A program made the position numbers and the translations under genes. The notes below the pieces were generated by a model. It searched no databases and had not been told where the DNA came from. It saw nothing but the letters and a program-made list of their open reading frames with translations. 64,000 bases of DNA from Sphaerisporangium sp040685555 (GTDB lineage Bacteria; Actinomycetota; Actinomycetes; Streptosporangiales; Streptosporangiaceae), in assembly GCF_040685555.1 (NCBI RefSeq), contig NZ_JBFBIK010000033.1:5758-69757 (forward strand), written 5' to 3'. Position 1 is the stretch's first letter. Every line of letters begins with the position of its first letter. This document shows positions 55,851-64,000 of this stretch, piece after piece.

Positions 55851-56836
55851 GATCCGAGCATCTTCATGGCGGCGGGAAAGCTCAGGAACAGCGCGAAGCC
55901 GGCGCACAGAAGTACCTGTGCGACCAGCATCGACTGTGACCGCTCCCCCGCCCGGCCTTCGACCTCGGCCAGCCGGCGGCGACGTACGCTCCCGGCGCGG
56001 TCCGCAAGCACTTGCCGGACCCTGACACCGTCCTCCACGGCCAACCCGAGCGAGGACGACAGATCACGCAGCTCGTCCACATCGACCTCCTCTCCGAGCC
56101 GGCCCAGGGCCTGCCAGGGCGTGATGCCGGCGAACCTGGCGTTCACCAGCGCGTCGCGGATCCGCCACATCGCCCAGCCGTCGGCGAGCGACGAGGCCGT
56201 CATCAGCGCCTCGGGCACTGCCCCGCCGCCGGCGAGGTTCATGGCCACGAGGTCGAGAAAGGCGCCGAGGACGCGCCGGAACTCACGCCTGCGGACGGTT
56301 GCTTCCCGCCTGAGCCGCAGGTCAGGGAGCATGAAGAAGATCAGGGCCAGGACGGCCGCCGACGACAGCGGCACCGCGAGCTCGAAGTCCCAGCCCATGA
56401 GCGGGATCCAGGCGGCCAGGATCGGCGCGGCGAGCAGGCCGGCGGCTCCGAGCAGGTACTTGCCGGCCAGATGGTCCTCGAACGACCTGCCGAGCAGCGC
56501 CAGGTCGGCCCGTACTGCACGTAGTTCCCAGCCCCGTGCCGCATAGAAGCGCGCGGCGACCTCGCCGGCCTCACGGCGGAGCGCCCTGGTCTCCCCGCCG
56601 AACGTACCGGCCTCTCGGCCGAACCGGCCGCTCTCCCCGCCGAACGTACCGATCTCCCGGCCGAACGGACCGGTCGCGTCCTCGGTGGTCACCGCGCCGG
56701 CGCGTTCCCCGTTCCGCCGTACGGCGTCGGCGGCGAGGAGCCGTGCGGCGAGGCCGGGCCGGGTCGGGAACAGCGCGCGCAGCAACAGGAACACCCCCAG
56801 CCCGACGATCCCGCCCCCGATCAACGGCCCCGTCAA
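55847..56836 (-). CDS. tadC: TadC-like inner-membrane platform protein (cluster B)
   Basis: This protein of about 329 residues closely follows the cluster A TadC (VLGAFLDLVAMNLAGGGAVPEALM, the end SQSMLVAQVLLCAGFALFLSFP). It starts at TTG, overlapping the TadB stop by 4 nt. Near residues 55-90 it has a Gly/Phe/Arg-rich insert of GRFGREAGTFGGE-like repeats absent from the cluster A protein. No TadA gene is in this cluster, so it may use the TadA of cluster A. Confidence 0.85.
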   Translation of the reverse strand: MTGPLIGGGIVGLGVFLLLRALFPTRPGLAARLLAADAVRRNGERAGAVTTEDATGPFGREIGTFGGESGRFGREAGTFGGETRALRREAGEVAARFYAARGWELRAVRADLALLGRSFEDHLAGKYLLGAAGLLAAPILAAWIPLMGWDFELAVPLSSAAVLALIFFMLPDLRLRREATVRRREFRRVLGAFLDLVAMNLAGGGAVPEALMTASSLADGWAMWRIRDALVNARFAGITPWQALGRLGEEVDVDELRDLSSSLGLAVEDGVRVRQVLADRAGSVRRRRLAEVEGRAGERSQSMLVAQVLLCAGFALFLSFPAAMKMLGS

Positions 56837-57723
56837 CGCGTCATCCCTGCCTCAGTGGCGGGCGCTGGTGCGGCATTTGTCAGCATCCGGGCGGGTCTGT
56901 CGAATCTGGCGAGGCTGCGCACCCGGGCGAAGCCCGCGCCGAAGAGCGCCGCCACCACCAGCAGGACGAACTGGCCGGCCAGGCCCCGGTACTCGGCGAC
57001 GTAGGAGGGGTTGAAGACGACCAGCAGGGCGGCCGAACCGAGCGACGTGCCCACCACGATCTGGACACCCCGCCGGGCGGAACGCCGTTCGGTCTCGATC
57101 TTGCGGCGGACGTCGAGCTCCTCCCTGGCCGAGACGGCGAGCGCGCCGAGCATCTCGCGAAGGCTGGGCCCGCGCAGCTTGGCGTTGAGGATGAGGGCTG
57201 CGACGACGAGGTCGGCGGACGGGTCGTCGATGTCGTCGGCGAAGCGGTGGAGGGCGTCCGAGAGAGGCATCCGGGTGTGGAGCCTGTCGACCAGGGCGAC
57301 AAGGTGCGGCTGGATCGTGGGGGCCGCCGCCCGTACCGAGGCCGGGATCGCCTGCTCCAGACCGCCCGCGCCCGCGACGCTGTCCCTGAGGGCATCGGTC
57401 CAGGCCGCGAGCGCCTCCAGACGTCGCATCGCGTCGCGCTCCTGGGCACCGCCGCCCACCAGCCGGTTCCAGCCGAGAACCAGCAGGCCGCAGCCTACGG
57501 CGACCACCGGCCAGCCGGTGACGAACAGGACGGCACCGCCCACGGCGCCCGCGATCGCCACGCGGGTGGACAGCTTCACGGCGCGGAGCCCCGCCGGCCG
57601 GTCCGTACGGGCGGGGACCCTGGCGGCGCCCCTCAGGAAAGCCCCGAGCAGGAACACCCCGCCGCCGATCGCCGCCCCGCCCGACAGGACCAGCGCCAAC
57701 CGGATCTCCAGCCCGGCACTCAC
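56833..57723 (-). CDS. tadB: TadB-like inner-membrane platform protein (cluster B)
   Basis: This T2SF-family protein of about 296 residues closely follows the cluster A TadB (LEQAIPASVRAAAPTIQPHL, DDPSADLVVAALILNAKLRG). The GTG start overlaps the CpaE-like stop by 4 nt (GTGA). It forms a platform with TadC and is very probably in one operon with the SAF, CpaE-like and TadC genes. Confidence 0.88.
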   Translation of the reverse strand: MSAGLEIRLALVLSGGAAIGGGVFLLGAFLRGAARVPARTDRPAGLRAVKLSTRVAIAGAVGGAVLFVTGWPVVAVGCGLLVLGWNRLVGGGAQERDAMRRLEALAAWTDALRDSVAGAGGLEQAIPASVRAAAPTIQPHLVALVDRLHTRMPLSDALHRFADDIDDPSADLVVAALILNAKLRGPSLREMLGALAVSAREELDVRRKIETERRSARRGVQIVVGTSLGSAALLVVFNPSYVAEYRGLAGQFVLLVVAALFGAGFARVRSLARFDRPARMLTNAAPAPATEAGMTR

Positions 57724-58529
57724 CGCACAGCCCTCTCCCCCACGTGGCTGCCGCGTCGCCGGGATCCTTGGTCGGCTCGGGAGACCACGGTGGCGGCGAG
57801 TTCGCGTGCCGAGCGGATGAGGAGGGTACGGTCGAGCCGCCCGCCCCACTCACCGCGCAGCAGCTCGGCACCCCTGACGTCATGGGCCAGGCCGCCGAGC
57901 ACCACGTCGGGCGTCCCGCTCGCGGACAGTACGCGGCGCACCTCGGCGATCGCCTTCTTGAACCTCTTCGCCTCGGCGATCACCACGACGCCCACGGAGG
58001 GCGGGGCCGGGGTGCGTTCGGCGAGGGCGCCGGTCAGCGTCGCGACGCGATCACGGAGGTGGGCCACCTGATCGAGCTGGGGACGGGCGAGCAACACGAC
58101 GAGGTCGGCGGCGGCGAGCAGCCCGTTGATCGGCGGGTAGGACCCCACCCGGCCGCAGTCGGCGATGACGTCCGTACCCGGCAGTGCCCTGAACGCCCGG
58201 GCCAGCGGCTCCCAGAGCCACGTCAGCCCGGACGCCTGTTCCGCGCCGCCGATGCCGGCGAGGACCTCCAGGCCCCCGACCAGCCGCTGGGTGTGCTCGT
58301 GGATCTGCGGTGCGTCCAGCCCCCTGCGGGCGGCGACTCCGAGGCTGAGGAGGCCGCGTCCGGGGTCGAGGGGATGCCCCTGCTCGGAGGGCAGGCGGTA
58401 GGCGAGGTCTCCTCCGGCCGCGTCGCACTCGGCGAGCAACGCCTGGCGCGGCCAGACCGCCGCGAGCGCGGTAGCGGCCGTCGTGACGCCAGGCGCACCC
58501 TTGTCCGCGGCCAACGCGATCAACGCCAT
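57720..58529 (-). CDS. CpaE-like MinD/ParA-family protein (cluster B)
   Basis: This protein of about 269 residues is a paralogue of the cluster A CpaE. It begins MALIALAADKGAPGVTTAATAL, again without the P-loop Lys (GAPGVTT). The domain continues with LAECDAAGGDLAYRLP and VIADCGRVGSYPP. Between this start and the SAF gene's stop is a 38-bp repeat that duplicates the first ten codons, so the start region was recently rearranged. Confidence 0.82.
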   Translation of the reverse strand: MALIALAADKGAPGVTTAATALAAVWPRQALLAECDAAGGDLAYRLPSEQGHPLDPGRGLLSLGVAARRGLDAPQIHEHTQRLVGGLEVLAGIGGAEQASGLTWLWEPLARAFRALPGTDVIADCGRVGSYPPINGLLAAADLVVLLARPQLDQVAHLRDRVATLTGALAERTPAPPSVGVVVIAEAKRFKKAIAEVRRVLSASGTPDVVLGGLAHDVRGAELLRGEWGGRLDRTLLIRSARELAATVVSRADQGSRRRGSHVGERAVR

Positions 58530-58587
58530 GGCGCTCAGCCCTCCCCGTGGTCCGCGGCCAGCGCGATCGGTGCCATGGCGCTCAGCC
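58503..58587. repeat. 38-bp direct repeat duplicating the CpaE-like gene start
   Basis: The segment 58503-58540 (holding the start MALIALAAD) recurs at 58550-58587 with three to four mismatches, 47 bp apart. The second copy gives a 13-codon frame, MAPIALAADHGEG, that ends at a stop just before the real ATG. This is a scar of a small tandem duplication. Confidence 0.85.
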
Positions 58588-59580
58588 CCGGCCGTTGGTC
58601 GGTGATGGGGTCGGTCTGGTGCCGCGGCGGTTGGTCGGGGTGGGGGTCGGGCGGGGCGTCGTTCTGGTGGTCGGGTGGCTGCTTGGACCGCCGGTCGTCT
58701 TGGCGGTCGCACGGGCCGACGGCGTACGGACCGGCGGCGTGGCGGCGCGTGGGGTCGTGGAGGGTCTCGGGGTCCCTCGCGTGTTCGGGCCGGGCTCGCC
58801 GGTCGTGACATCGTCCGGGTCGCGGGTCGTTCCGGTAGAAGGCGGGCCGGAGGGGCGCGCCTGTGGGGAGATGTCGGCCGGTAGTCCGGGGAGGTACGCC
58901 AGGCCGATGCGTCCCGCCGACGCGTAGGCGACGAGCGTGGGCGCGGTCTCGGTATCGACGATGACCGACACCGAGGTGGACCCGCTTCCCGGGCCGCTCA
59001 GCCCGTCGTCCACGAAGTTGACAAGCGCGTGGGCGGCGAGGAGCCTGCCGCCCTCCACGGTGCCCTCCCCACCGGGCACGAAGATCACCTGGACCCGGTC
59101 GCCCTTCTCAAGGCCCGGAGGGACCTGGCCCGCCTTGAGCATGAGCCCGACCACCGCCTTGCCGGGGCGCAGCTCCGAGGAGGCGAGCCCCACCATCCCG
59201 TCGTTGAGCAGCGTGCCCGCCACGAGGTCGACGGCGGCGAAGTGCCGGCCGACCTCGTCGCGGGCGGACCACGGGATGTACTTGATGTCCGCGACCGCGA
59301 TCCGCACCTCCTTGAGCGCCCGCACCGGGATTCGCTGGCCGGCCCCCACCCGCTCCACCACCGCGATGGCCGACACCCGCTCGCCGTTCTGGATGAACAG
59401 GACGGCCGTGACCAGCGCGCCACCGACGATCAGCAGGATGGCCAGGACGGCAAGCGCGGGCCTGCGCTCGCGGGGGGTGACGGGCAGCTTGCGTCCCTGC
59501 CGGAAACCGGGCGACGGCGTCTGGCCGGCGTGCCGTTGCGCCTCTGGACCACGGAAGGGGGGCTGCTCGGTAACCCTCAT
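58582..59580 (-). CDS. SAF/CpaB-like pilus assembly protein with Thr/Pro-rich tail (cluster B)
   Basis: This protein of about 332 residues shares its first 230 residues with the cluster A SAF protein: membrane helix ALAVLAILLIVGGALVTAVLFI, SAF domain RVGAGQRIPVRAL, GLMLKAGQVPPGLEKGDRV. It has an extra tail of about 100 residues rich in Thr, Pro, Arg and Gly (TPRPTPTPTNRRG) that the paralogue lacks. The tail may reach into the cell wall. It is the first gene of cluster B. Confidence 0.85.
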   Translation of the reverse strand: MRVTEQPPFRGPEAQRHAGQTPSPGFRQGRKLPVTPRERRPALAVLAILLIVGGALVTAVLFIQNGERVSAIAVVERVGAGQRIPVRALKEVRIAVADIKYIPWSARDEVGRHFAAVDLVAGTLLNDGMVGLASSELRPGKAVVGLMLKAGQVPPGLEKGDRVQVIFVPGGEGTVEGGRLLAAHALVNFVDDGLSGPGSGSTSVSVIVDTETAPTLVAYASAGRIGLAYLPGLPADISPQARPSGPPSTGTTRDPDDVTTGEPGPNTRGTPRPSTTPRAATPPVRTPSARATAKTTGGPSSHPTTRTTPRPTPTPTNRRGTRPTPSPTNGRG

Positions 59581-59650
59581 CGGTGAGGTCTCCAGAGTTC
59601 GGGGACACTGCTGGCGAGCACCGACATTACTCAGATTGGATCAGGATCGC

Positions 59651-59740
59651 CGTAATAATTCCGTAAACCGTACTTGTGTCCGATTTTACGAGGGACTAGC
59701 ACCCAATAGAGCCTTACGGCGGATTACGGCGGTCCTTACG
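59651..59740 (-). promoter_or_regulatory. Candidate promoter of cluster B with CGTAA direct repeats
   Basis: On the minus strand a strong -10, TAAAAT (59683-59688), lies about 100 nt upstream of the SAF start. Upstream of it, CGTAA occurs three times at 10-12-bp intervals (plus-strand TTACG at 59714, 59724 and 59736), and TTACG appears twice downstream (plus-strand CGTAA at 59651 and 59662, 11 bp apart). Helically phased direct repeats beside a -10 are typical of activator-binding sites. Confidence 0.5.
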
Positions 59741-60062
59741 CCCTATTTTGCCCCTGGTCATATCCATCTGATTCAGGCGCTTTCCGGACTTGCCGTAAGC
59801 AGAGGGGTGACCAGCTGGATTTCCGGCATGGACCCGTAGCGAGCCCTTCCGGCTTCGCGGGCGCCGCGTCGCCCGACCCGCCTCCAGCGCACCTGGAACG
59901 GCGGTCACGTAGGGGTTCCAGGCCGGCCACGCCCGACGGCACACCGTTCAGGGCTCCGGCACGCGTCGCGGCGGAGAGCCGTCGAGAATCACCGGCAACG
60001 GGAAACCCGCACGCCCGCCACCAAGCCCGGGACCAGGAAAGCGGGGCCGGGGAAACACGAAA

Positions 60063-60092
60063 GCCCGGCGGTGGAACTCCACCCCGCCGGGC
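60063..60092 (-). terminator. Terminator downstream of the WXG100 gene
   Basis: GCCCGGCGG (60063-60071) pairs perfectly with CCGCCGGGC (60084-60092), and TGG/CCA extends the stem with a small bulge. It lies 15 nt after the stop of the WXG100 gene on the minus strand. Confidence 0.6.
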
Positions 60093-60106
60093 CCCGGTCT
60101 CACGCG

Positions 60107-60379
60107 CTATCGCGTCGCGGACTCGATGTTGCCGCGGTAGGTGGTGATGATGCGGGAGGCCTCGGCCAGTTCCTCCGACATCCTCTGGAACGCCTGGCGG
60201 TAGTTCTGCCAGGCACCGCCGAACCGCACCGCACCAGGCCCCGTCCAAGCGCTGCCGACCTTCGCCGCCTCACGGTCGAGCGCCGCCATCGTCTGGCGCA
60301 CCTGCTCCGCCTGCTGCGTGAACTGAGCGGCCATGTTCTGCATTTCCGCGGGGTCGCCGCCGAGCAGGCTCTGGCTCAT
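60107..60379 (-). CDS. WXG100-family protein (ESAT-6-like)
   Basis: This protein of about 90 residues has the WXG100 pattern: two helices around a W-x-G turn (SAWTGPG, Trp45 and Gly47), no signal peptide, and a C-terminal helix (YRQAFQRMSEELAEASRII). Such proteins dimerise and are exported by type VII systems. AAGGAG precedes the ATG. It is a single gene, not next to a partner, so it may form a homodimer. Its likely exporter is the EccC-like ATPase 8 kb away. Confidence 0.88.
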   Translation of the reverse strand: MSQSLLGGDPAEMQNMAAQFTQQAEQVRQTMAALDREAAKVGSAWTGPGAVRFGGAWQNYRQAFQRMSEELAEASRIITTYRGNIESATR

Positions 60380-60608
60380 GCCGGTCTCCTTCGGGATCGT
60401 CTGCATACAGGGGGTAGCCAAACGCCCCTACCCTAGACGTCAAACCCCTATGACGCACTGGTTATACCGAGTGGTTATCACCCCCAACCCATACCGGTGA
60501 TCCCGGTTCCTGGGAAGAAAGGCCGGGGGTAGGGGCTCACGTGAGATCAGAGGCCGCTTACACTCCGTGGGAGGCGCGCAAGGCCTTTGGAGGAAAGGGA
60601 CAACCTCG

Positions 60609-62351
60609 GTGCAGAAGGTCCTGATCGCCAATCGTGGCGAGATAGCGGTGCGGATCGCACGGGCATGCAAGGACGCCGGCCTGGTCGGCGTCGCGGTGTA
60701 CGCCGACCAAGACCTCGACGCGCTTCACGTGCGGATGACGGACGAGGCGTACGCGCTCGGCGGGCAGTCGCCCGCTGAGACATACCTCGACATCGGCAAG
60801 TTGCTGCGCATCGCGGAGGTATCCGGTGCGGACGCCGTCCACCCCGGATACGGCTTCTTGGCGGAGAACGCCGAGTTCGCCCAGGCGGTGATCGACGCCG
60901 GGCTGGTGTGGATCGGTCCCCCTCCGTCGGCGATCACCTCGCTCGGCGACAAGGTGGCCGCCCGGCACATCGCCCAGCGGGTCGGAGCGCCGCTGGTGGC
61001 GGGCACGCCCGACCCGGTGTCGGGTGTGGACGAGGTCGTGGCCTTCGCCTCCGAGCACGGCCTGCCGATCGCGATCAAGGCGGCCTTCGGCGGCGGCGGG
61101 CGGGGCCTGAAGGTCGCCCGCACGCTGGAGGAGATCCCCGACCTGTACGAGTCGGCGGTGCGCGAGGCCGTGACGGCGTTCGGGCGAGGCGAGTGCTTCG
61201 TGGAGCGCTACCTCGACCGGCCCCGCCACGTGGAGACGCAGTGCCTGGCCGACCAGCACGGCAACGTGGTGGTGATCTCCACCCGCGACTGCTCGCTGCA
61301 GCGACGGCACCAGAAGCTGGTCGAGGAGGCCCCGGCGCCGTTCCTCTCGCCTGAGCAGATGGAGCTGCTCTACAGCTCCTCCAAGGCCATCCTCAAGGAG
61401 GCCGGCTACGTCGGCGCGGGCACCTGTGAGTTCCTCGTCGGCCAGGACGGCACGATCTCCTTCCTGGAGGTCAACACCCGGCTGCAGGTCGAGCACCCCG
61501 TCAGCGAAGAGGTCACGGGCATCGACCTGGTGCGCGAGATGTTCCGCGTCGCCGACGGCGAGCCGATCGGGTACGACGACCCCGAGATCCGCGGGCACTC
61601 GTTCGAGTTCCGGATCAACGCCGAGGACGCCGGCCGCAACTTCCTGCCCGCCCCCGGCACGGTGACCACGATGCGGGCGCCCGCCGGGCCCGGCGTGCGG
61701 CTCGACGCGGGCTACGAGGCCGGCATGACGGTCCCCCAGTCGTTCGACTCGCTGGTGGCCAAGCTGATCATCACCGGCCGCACCAGGGCCGAGGCCCTGG
61801 CGCGCTCCCGCCGCGCGCTGGAGGAGTTCACCATCGAGGGCATGCCGACCGTCCTGCCCTTCCACCGGGCCGTCGTGTCGGATCCCGCCTTCACCGGCGA
61901 GCCGTTCAGCGTGCACACCAGGTGGATCGAGACCGAGTTCTCCGGCGAGATCGAGCCCTACGCCGGCGAGACCGCGACGGAGGAGCCGGTCGAGCGCGAG
62001 CGGGTGGTCGTGGAGGTCGGCGGCAAGCGCCTGGAGGTGGTCCTGCCCGTGGCGTCCGCGACGGCACGGCAGGCCGGCCCGAAGAAGCCCGCCCGCCGCG
62101 CCGCCGGCAGGGGCTCGGCCGCGGCGGTCAGCGGCGACTCGCTGGTCAGCCCGATGCAGGGCACGATCGTCAAGGTGACCGCCTCCGACGGCGACGTCGT
62201 CCAGCCGGGTGACACGATCGTGGTGCTGGAGGCCATGAAGATGGAGCAGCCGCTCACCGCCCACAAGGGCGGCACCGTGACCGGCCTGGTGGCGGCCGTC
62301 GGGCAGACGGTCACCGCGGGGGCCTCCATTTGCGAGATCAAGGACGCCTGA
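60609..62351 (+). CDS. Acyl-CoA carboxylase alpha subunit (biotin carboxylase + BCCP)
   Basis: This protein of about 580 residues has an N-terminal biotin carboxylase ATP-grasp domain (KVLIANRGEIAVRIARAC, GGGGRGLKVA, EVNTRLQVEHPVSE) and a C-terminal biotinyl domain with EAMKMEQ (Lys544 carrying biotin). It carboxylates biotin with bicarbonate and ATP and passes CO2 to the beta subunit (24.6 kb). The biotin is attached by BirA (13.2 kb). The GTG start follows GGAGGAAAGGG. Confidence 0.95.
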   Translation: MQKVLIANRGEIAVRIARACKDAGLVGVAVYADQDLDALHVRMTDEAYALGGQSPAETYLDIGKLLRIAEVSGADAVHPGYGFLAENAEFAQAVIDAGLVWIGPPPSAITSLGDKVAARHIAQRVGAPLVAGTPDPVSGVDEVVAFASEHGLPIAIKAAFGGGGRGLKVARTLEEIPDLYESAVREAVTAFGRGECFVERYLDRPRHVETQCLADQHGNVVVISTRDCSLQRRHQKLVEEAPAPFLSPEQMELLYSSSKAILKEAGYVGAGTCEFLVGQDGTISFLEVNTRLQVEHPVSEEVTGIDLVREMFRVADGEPIGYDDPEIRGHSFEFRINAEDAGRNFLPAPGTVTTMRAPAGPGVRLDAGYEAGMTVPQSFDSLVAKLIITGRTRAEALARSRRALEEFTIEGMPTVLPFHRAVVSDPAFTGEPFSVHTRWIETEFSGEIEPYAGETATEEPVERERVVVEVGGKRLEVVLPVASATARQAGPKKPARRAAGRGSAAAVSGDSLVSPMQGTIVKVTASDGDVVQPGDTIVVLEAMKMEQPLTAHKGGTVTGLVAAVGQTVTAGASICEIKDA

Positions 62352-62455
62352 GCACCGCTCTCATGCCGGTCGCCCTGCACATCGAGATACGGTGGCGTTT
62401 CGAGGAACCTAGTCGACCCCCCGTTCGTCCTGTAGGGCGAAGGAGGCATATAGCC

Positions 62456-63847
62456 GTGACCACTCATCCGGTGCGCCGCGCCACAGCCACAGTCGTGGCC
62501 ATGCTGGCCGCACTTCTCACGCTTCTCGCGCTGTCGCCCGCCGCGCGGGCCGCGGCCCCACCCGATCCGAACACGATCGTGTCCGCCTGGAAGACCGATG
62601 ACCCGGTCTACGTCGGGCCCGGCGTGTCGCTCAGCTCCAGCCAGCTGTCCGACATCCGTGACGCGGTGAAGGGTGCGAACAGCAAGATCTACGTCGCGTC
62701 CCTCGCCGACGGCACAGTGACCGACAGCGCCTCGGCAGGGCACCTGATCACCGCCCTCGGCCAGGCGCTCGCCCAGCAGGGCCGCTCGCGTGCCACGGTG
62801 GCGGTCCTCGACGGCAACACGCTGTTCGCAGGGTCCAGCGCGATCCGCAAGACCGGCCTGGCAGGTCAGCTCGCCAACGCGGCGACCAGCAACAACAAGG
62901 ACGTCGTCACCGGCATGAAGGACTTCGTCGAGCGGGTCGACAAGGCCGTCAGCGGTGACACCAGGGGAGCGCTGAAGTCCGGAAGCGCCGCGAGCAGTGG
63001 CGGCGGTGGCGGGGTGCTCATCGGCATCCTGGTCCTCGCCCTGGTCGGCGGCCTCGGCATCTTCTGGTACTCCCGCAAGAAGAAGCGCGAGCGCGAGGCC
63101 CAGGAGGCCCGTAATCTCGCCGCGGTCAAGCAGACCGTCGAGGAGGATGTCACCAAGTTCGGCGAGGAGATCACCGCGCTCGACCTCGACGTCAAGGTGT
63201 CCGACAGCCAGGCCCAGACCCAGACCGACTGGCAGCAGGCCCTCGACTCCTACGAGCGGGCCAAGGCCGAGCTCGCGGCGGTCAAGCGCGCCGACGAGCT
63301 CCGCGGCGTGACCACCGCCCTCGAAGAGGGCCGCTACGCCCTCGCCTGCGTCAAGGCGCGTGTGAACAACGAGGCGCTTCCCGAGCGGCGCGCACCGTGC
63401 TTCTTCAACCCGCAGCACGGCCCGTCCGTCCGCGACGTCCTGTGGGCCCCGCCGAACGGCGCCCCCCGCGACGTGCCCGCCTGCGCGTCCGACGCGCAAC
63501 GCGTGGAGCAGGGCTTCGACCCGCACATGCGCGAGGTCATGGTCGACGGCCAGCGTCGCCCCTACTGGGACGCGGGCCCCGCGTACGCCCCCTACGCCTC
63601 CGGGTACTACGGCGGCTTCGGCGGCGGCGACCTGATGACGGGCATGCTGATCGGCACCATGCTCGGTAGCTCGTTCGGCGGCTGGGGCCACGGCGGTGGC
63701 GGCTACGACGCCGGCTACGCCGCGGGTGCCGAGTCGGCCGGCGGCGGCGACTGGGGCGGTGGCGGAGGCGACTTCGGCGGCGGCGGAGACTGGGGCGGCG
63801 GAGGCGACTTCGGCGGCGGAGACTTCGGCGGCGGCGGAGACTGGTAG
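62456..63847 (+). CDS. Putative exported membrane-anchored protein with TPM-like head and Gly-rich tail
   Basis: This protein of about 463 residues has a signal peptide (ATVVAMLAALLTLLALSPAARA), an extracytoplasmic domain of about 140 residues and a membrane helix (GGVLIGILVLALVGGLGIFWYSRKKKR, near 180-205). A coiled-coil-like cytosolic region (EEDVTKFGEEITAL, DSYERAKAELAAVKR) follows, with a conserved segment with two Cys (APCFFNPQHGPSVRDVLW) and a long Gly/Asp/Trp-rich tail. The function is unknown; related proteins are widespread in actinomycetes. GTG follows AAGGAGG. Confidence 0.82.
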   Translation: MTTHPVRRATATVVAMLAALLTLLALSPAARAAAPPDPNTIVSAWKTDDPVYVGPGVSLSSSQLSDIRDAVKGANSKIYVASLADGTVTDSASAGHLITALGQALAQQGRSRATVAVLDGNTLFAGSSAIRKTGLAGQLANAATSNNKDVVTGMKDFVERVDKAVSGDTRGALKSGSAASSGGGGGVLIGILVLALVGGLGIFWYSRKKKREREAQEARNLAAVKQTVEEDVTKFGEEITALDLDVKVSDSQAQTQTDWQQALDSYERAKAELAAVKRADELRGVTTALEEGRYALACVKARVNNEALPERRAPCFFNPQHGPSVRDVLWAPPNGAPRDVPACASDAQRVEQGFDPHMREVMVDGQRRPYWDAGPAYAPYASGYYGGFGGGDLMTGMLIGTMLGSSFGGWGHGGGGYDAGYAAGAESAGGGDWGGGGGDFGGGGDWGGGGDFGGGDFGGGGDW

Positions 63848-63904
63848 TCCGGCTCAGCCCCTTCGGCTCGTGGTGATCGTCACGGCCACGTGTTCCTCAG
63901 AGCC

Positions 63905-63947
<43 letters not shown>

Positions 63948-64000
63948 ACCGTCGAGAGTAGAGCACCGGAACGTCGCGGGGTCACGGGGGTGGAGAGCGC

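Larger units (their letters stand above)
59581..60106. other. Gene-free stretch upstream of cluster B
   Basis: No gene is seen in these 526 bases. The left half holds the promoter and CGTAA repeats of cluster B (a further CGTAA copy lies at 59794-59798). The right half has no clear features until the WXG100 terminator. Confidence 0.5.

Overview
This window is high-GC actinomycete chromosome, most likely Streptosporangiales (inferred). The evidence is uniformly GC-rich codon third positions, a mycothiol-dependent formaldehyde dehydrogenase, split acyl-CoA carboxylase subunits with an AccE-type epsilon subunit, an IdeR/DmdR-type iron box, WXG100 and EccC-like type VII proteins, and actinobacterial Tad-like clusters. 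About 55 intact protein genes, several pseudogene fragments and a few regulatory sites can be supported. No rRNA, tRNA, CRISPR array or IS element was recognised.

Positions 1-31,300 are mostly core metabolism. They hold an acyl-CoA dehydrogenase, UDP-glucose dehydrogenase, purK-purE, a GtrA membrane protein, a two-component system, an iron-boxed bfd-bfr pair, mscR with a metallo-hydrolase, a PH-domain protein with a class III cyclase, birA, an FdhF/YdeP-like molybdoenzyme with fdhD, PEP carboxylase, an ABC transporter, an acyl-CoA carboxylase beta/epsilon pair, a NYN-domain protein, an Ada-AlkA fusion with ogt, and a secreted ricin-B-lectin/SMP-30 protein. Between fdhD and ppc is a local rearrangement: a second, broken copy of the fdhD 3' end, two tandem SRPBCC genes, and a frameshifted ArsR regulator whose palindromic operator is still intact.

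Positions 31,400-34,600 are a small accessory patch. A 659-residue protein joins a GHKL ATPase domain to a C-terminal PD-(D/E)xK, Shedu-like nuclease. Three truncated genes surround it: an XRE-regulator C-terminus, a serine-hydrolase N-terminus and a histidine-kinase C-terminus. This is the best candidate for a poorly described (probably defence) system.

Positions 34,600-60,400 are a secretion and surface-appendage region. Two paralogous Tad-like clusters lie on the minus strand. Cluster A (36.4-45.6 kb) runs SAF/CpaB-like, CpaE-like, TadA, TadB, TadC, Flp-like, two TadE-like, a TadG-like protein and a large membrane LysM-BTAD protein. Cluster B (52.4-59.6 kb) has the same order but lacks a TadA ATPase and an obvious Flp pilin. 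Between them on the plus strand are a lipoprotein and a three-ATPase-domain EccC-like protein, preceded by a cluster of three perfect DnaA-box sequences. A WXG100 gene follows cluster B. The window ends with the biotinylated acyl-CoA carboxylase alpha subunit, which would work with the beta/epsilon pair at 24.6-26.4 kb and with BirA, then a Gly-rich membrane protein and a 40-nt G homopolymer.
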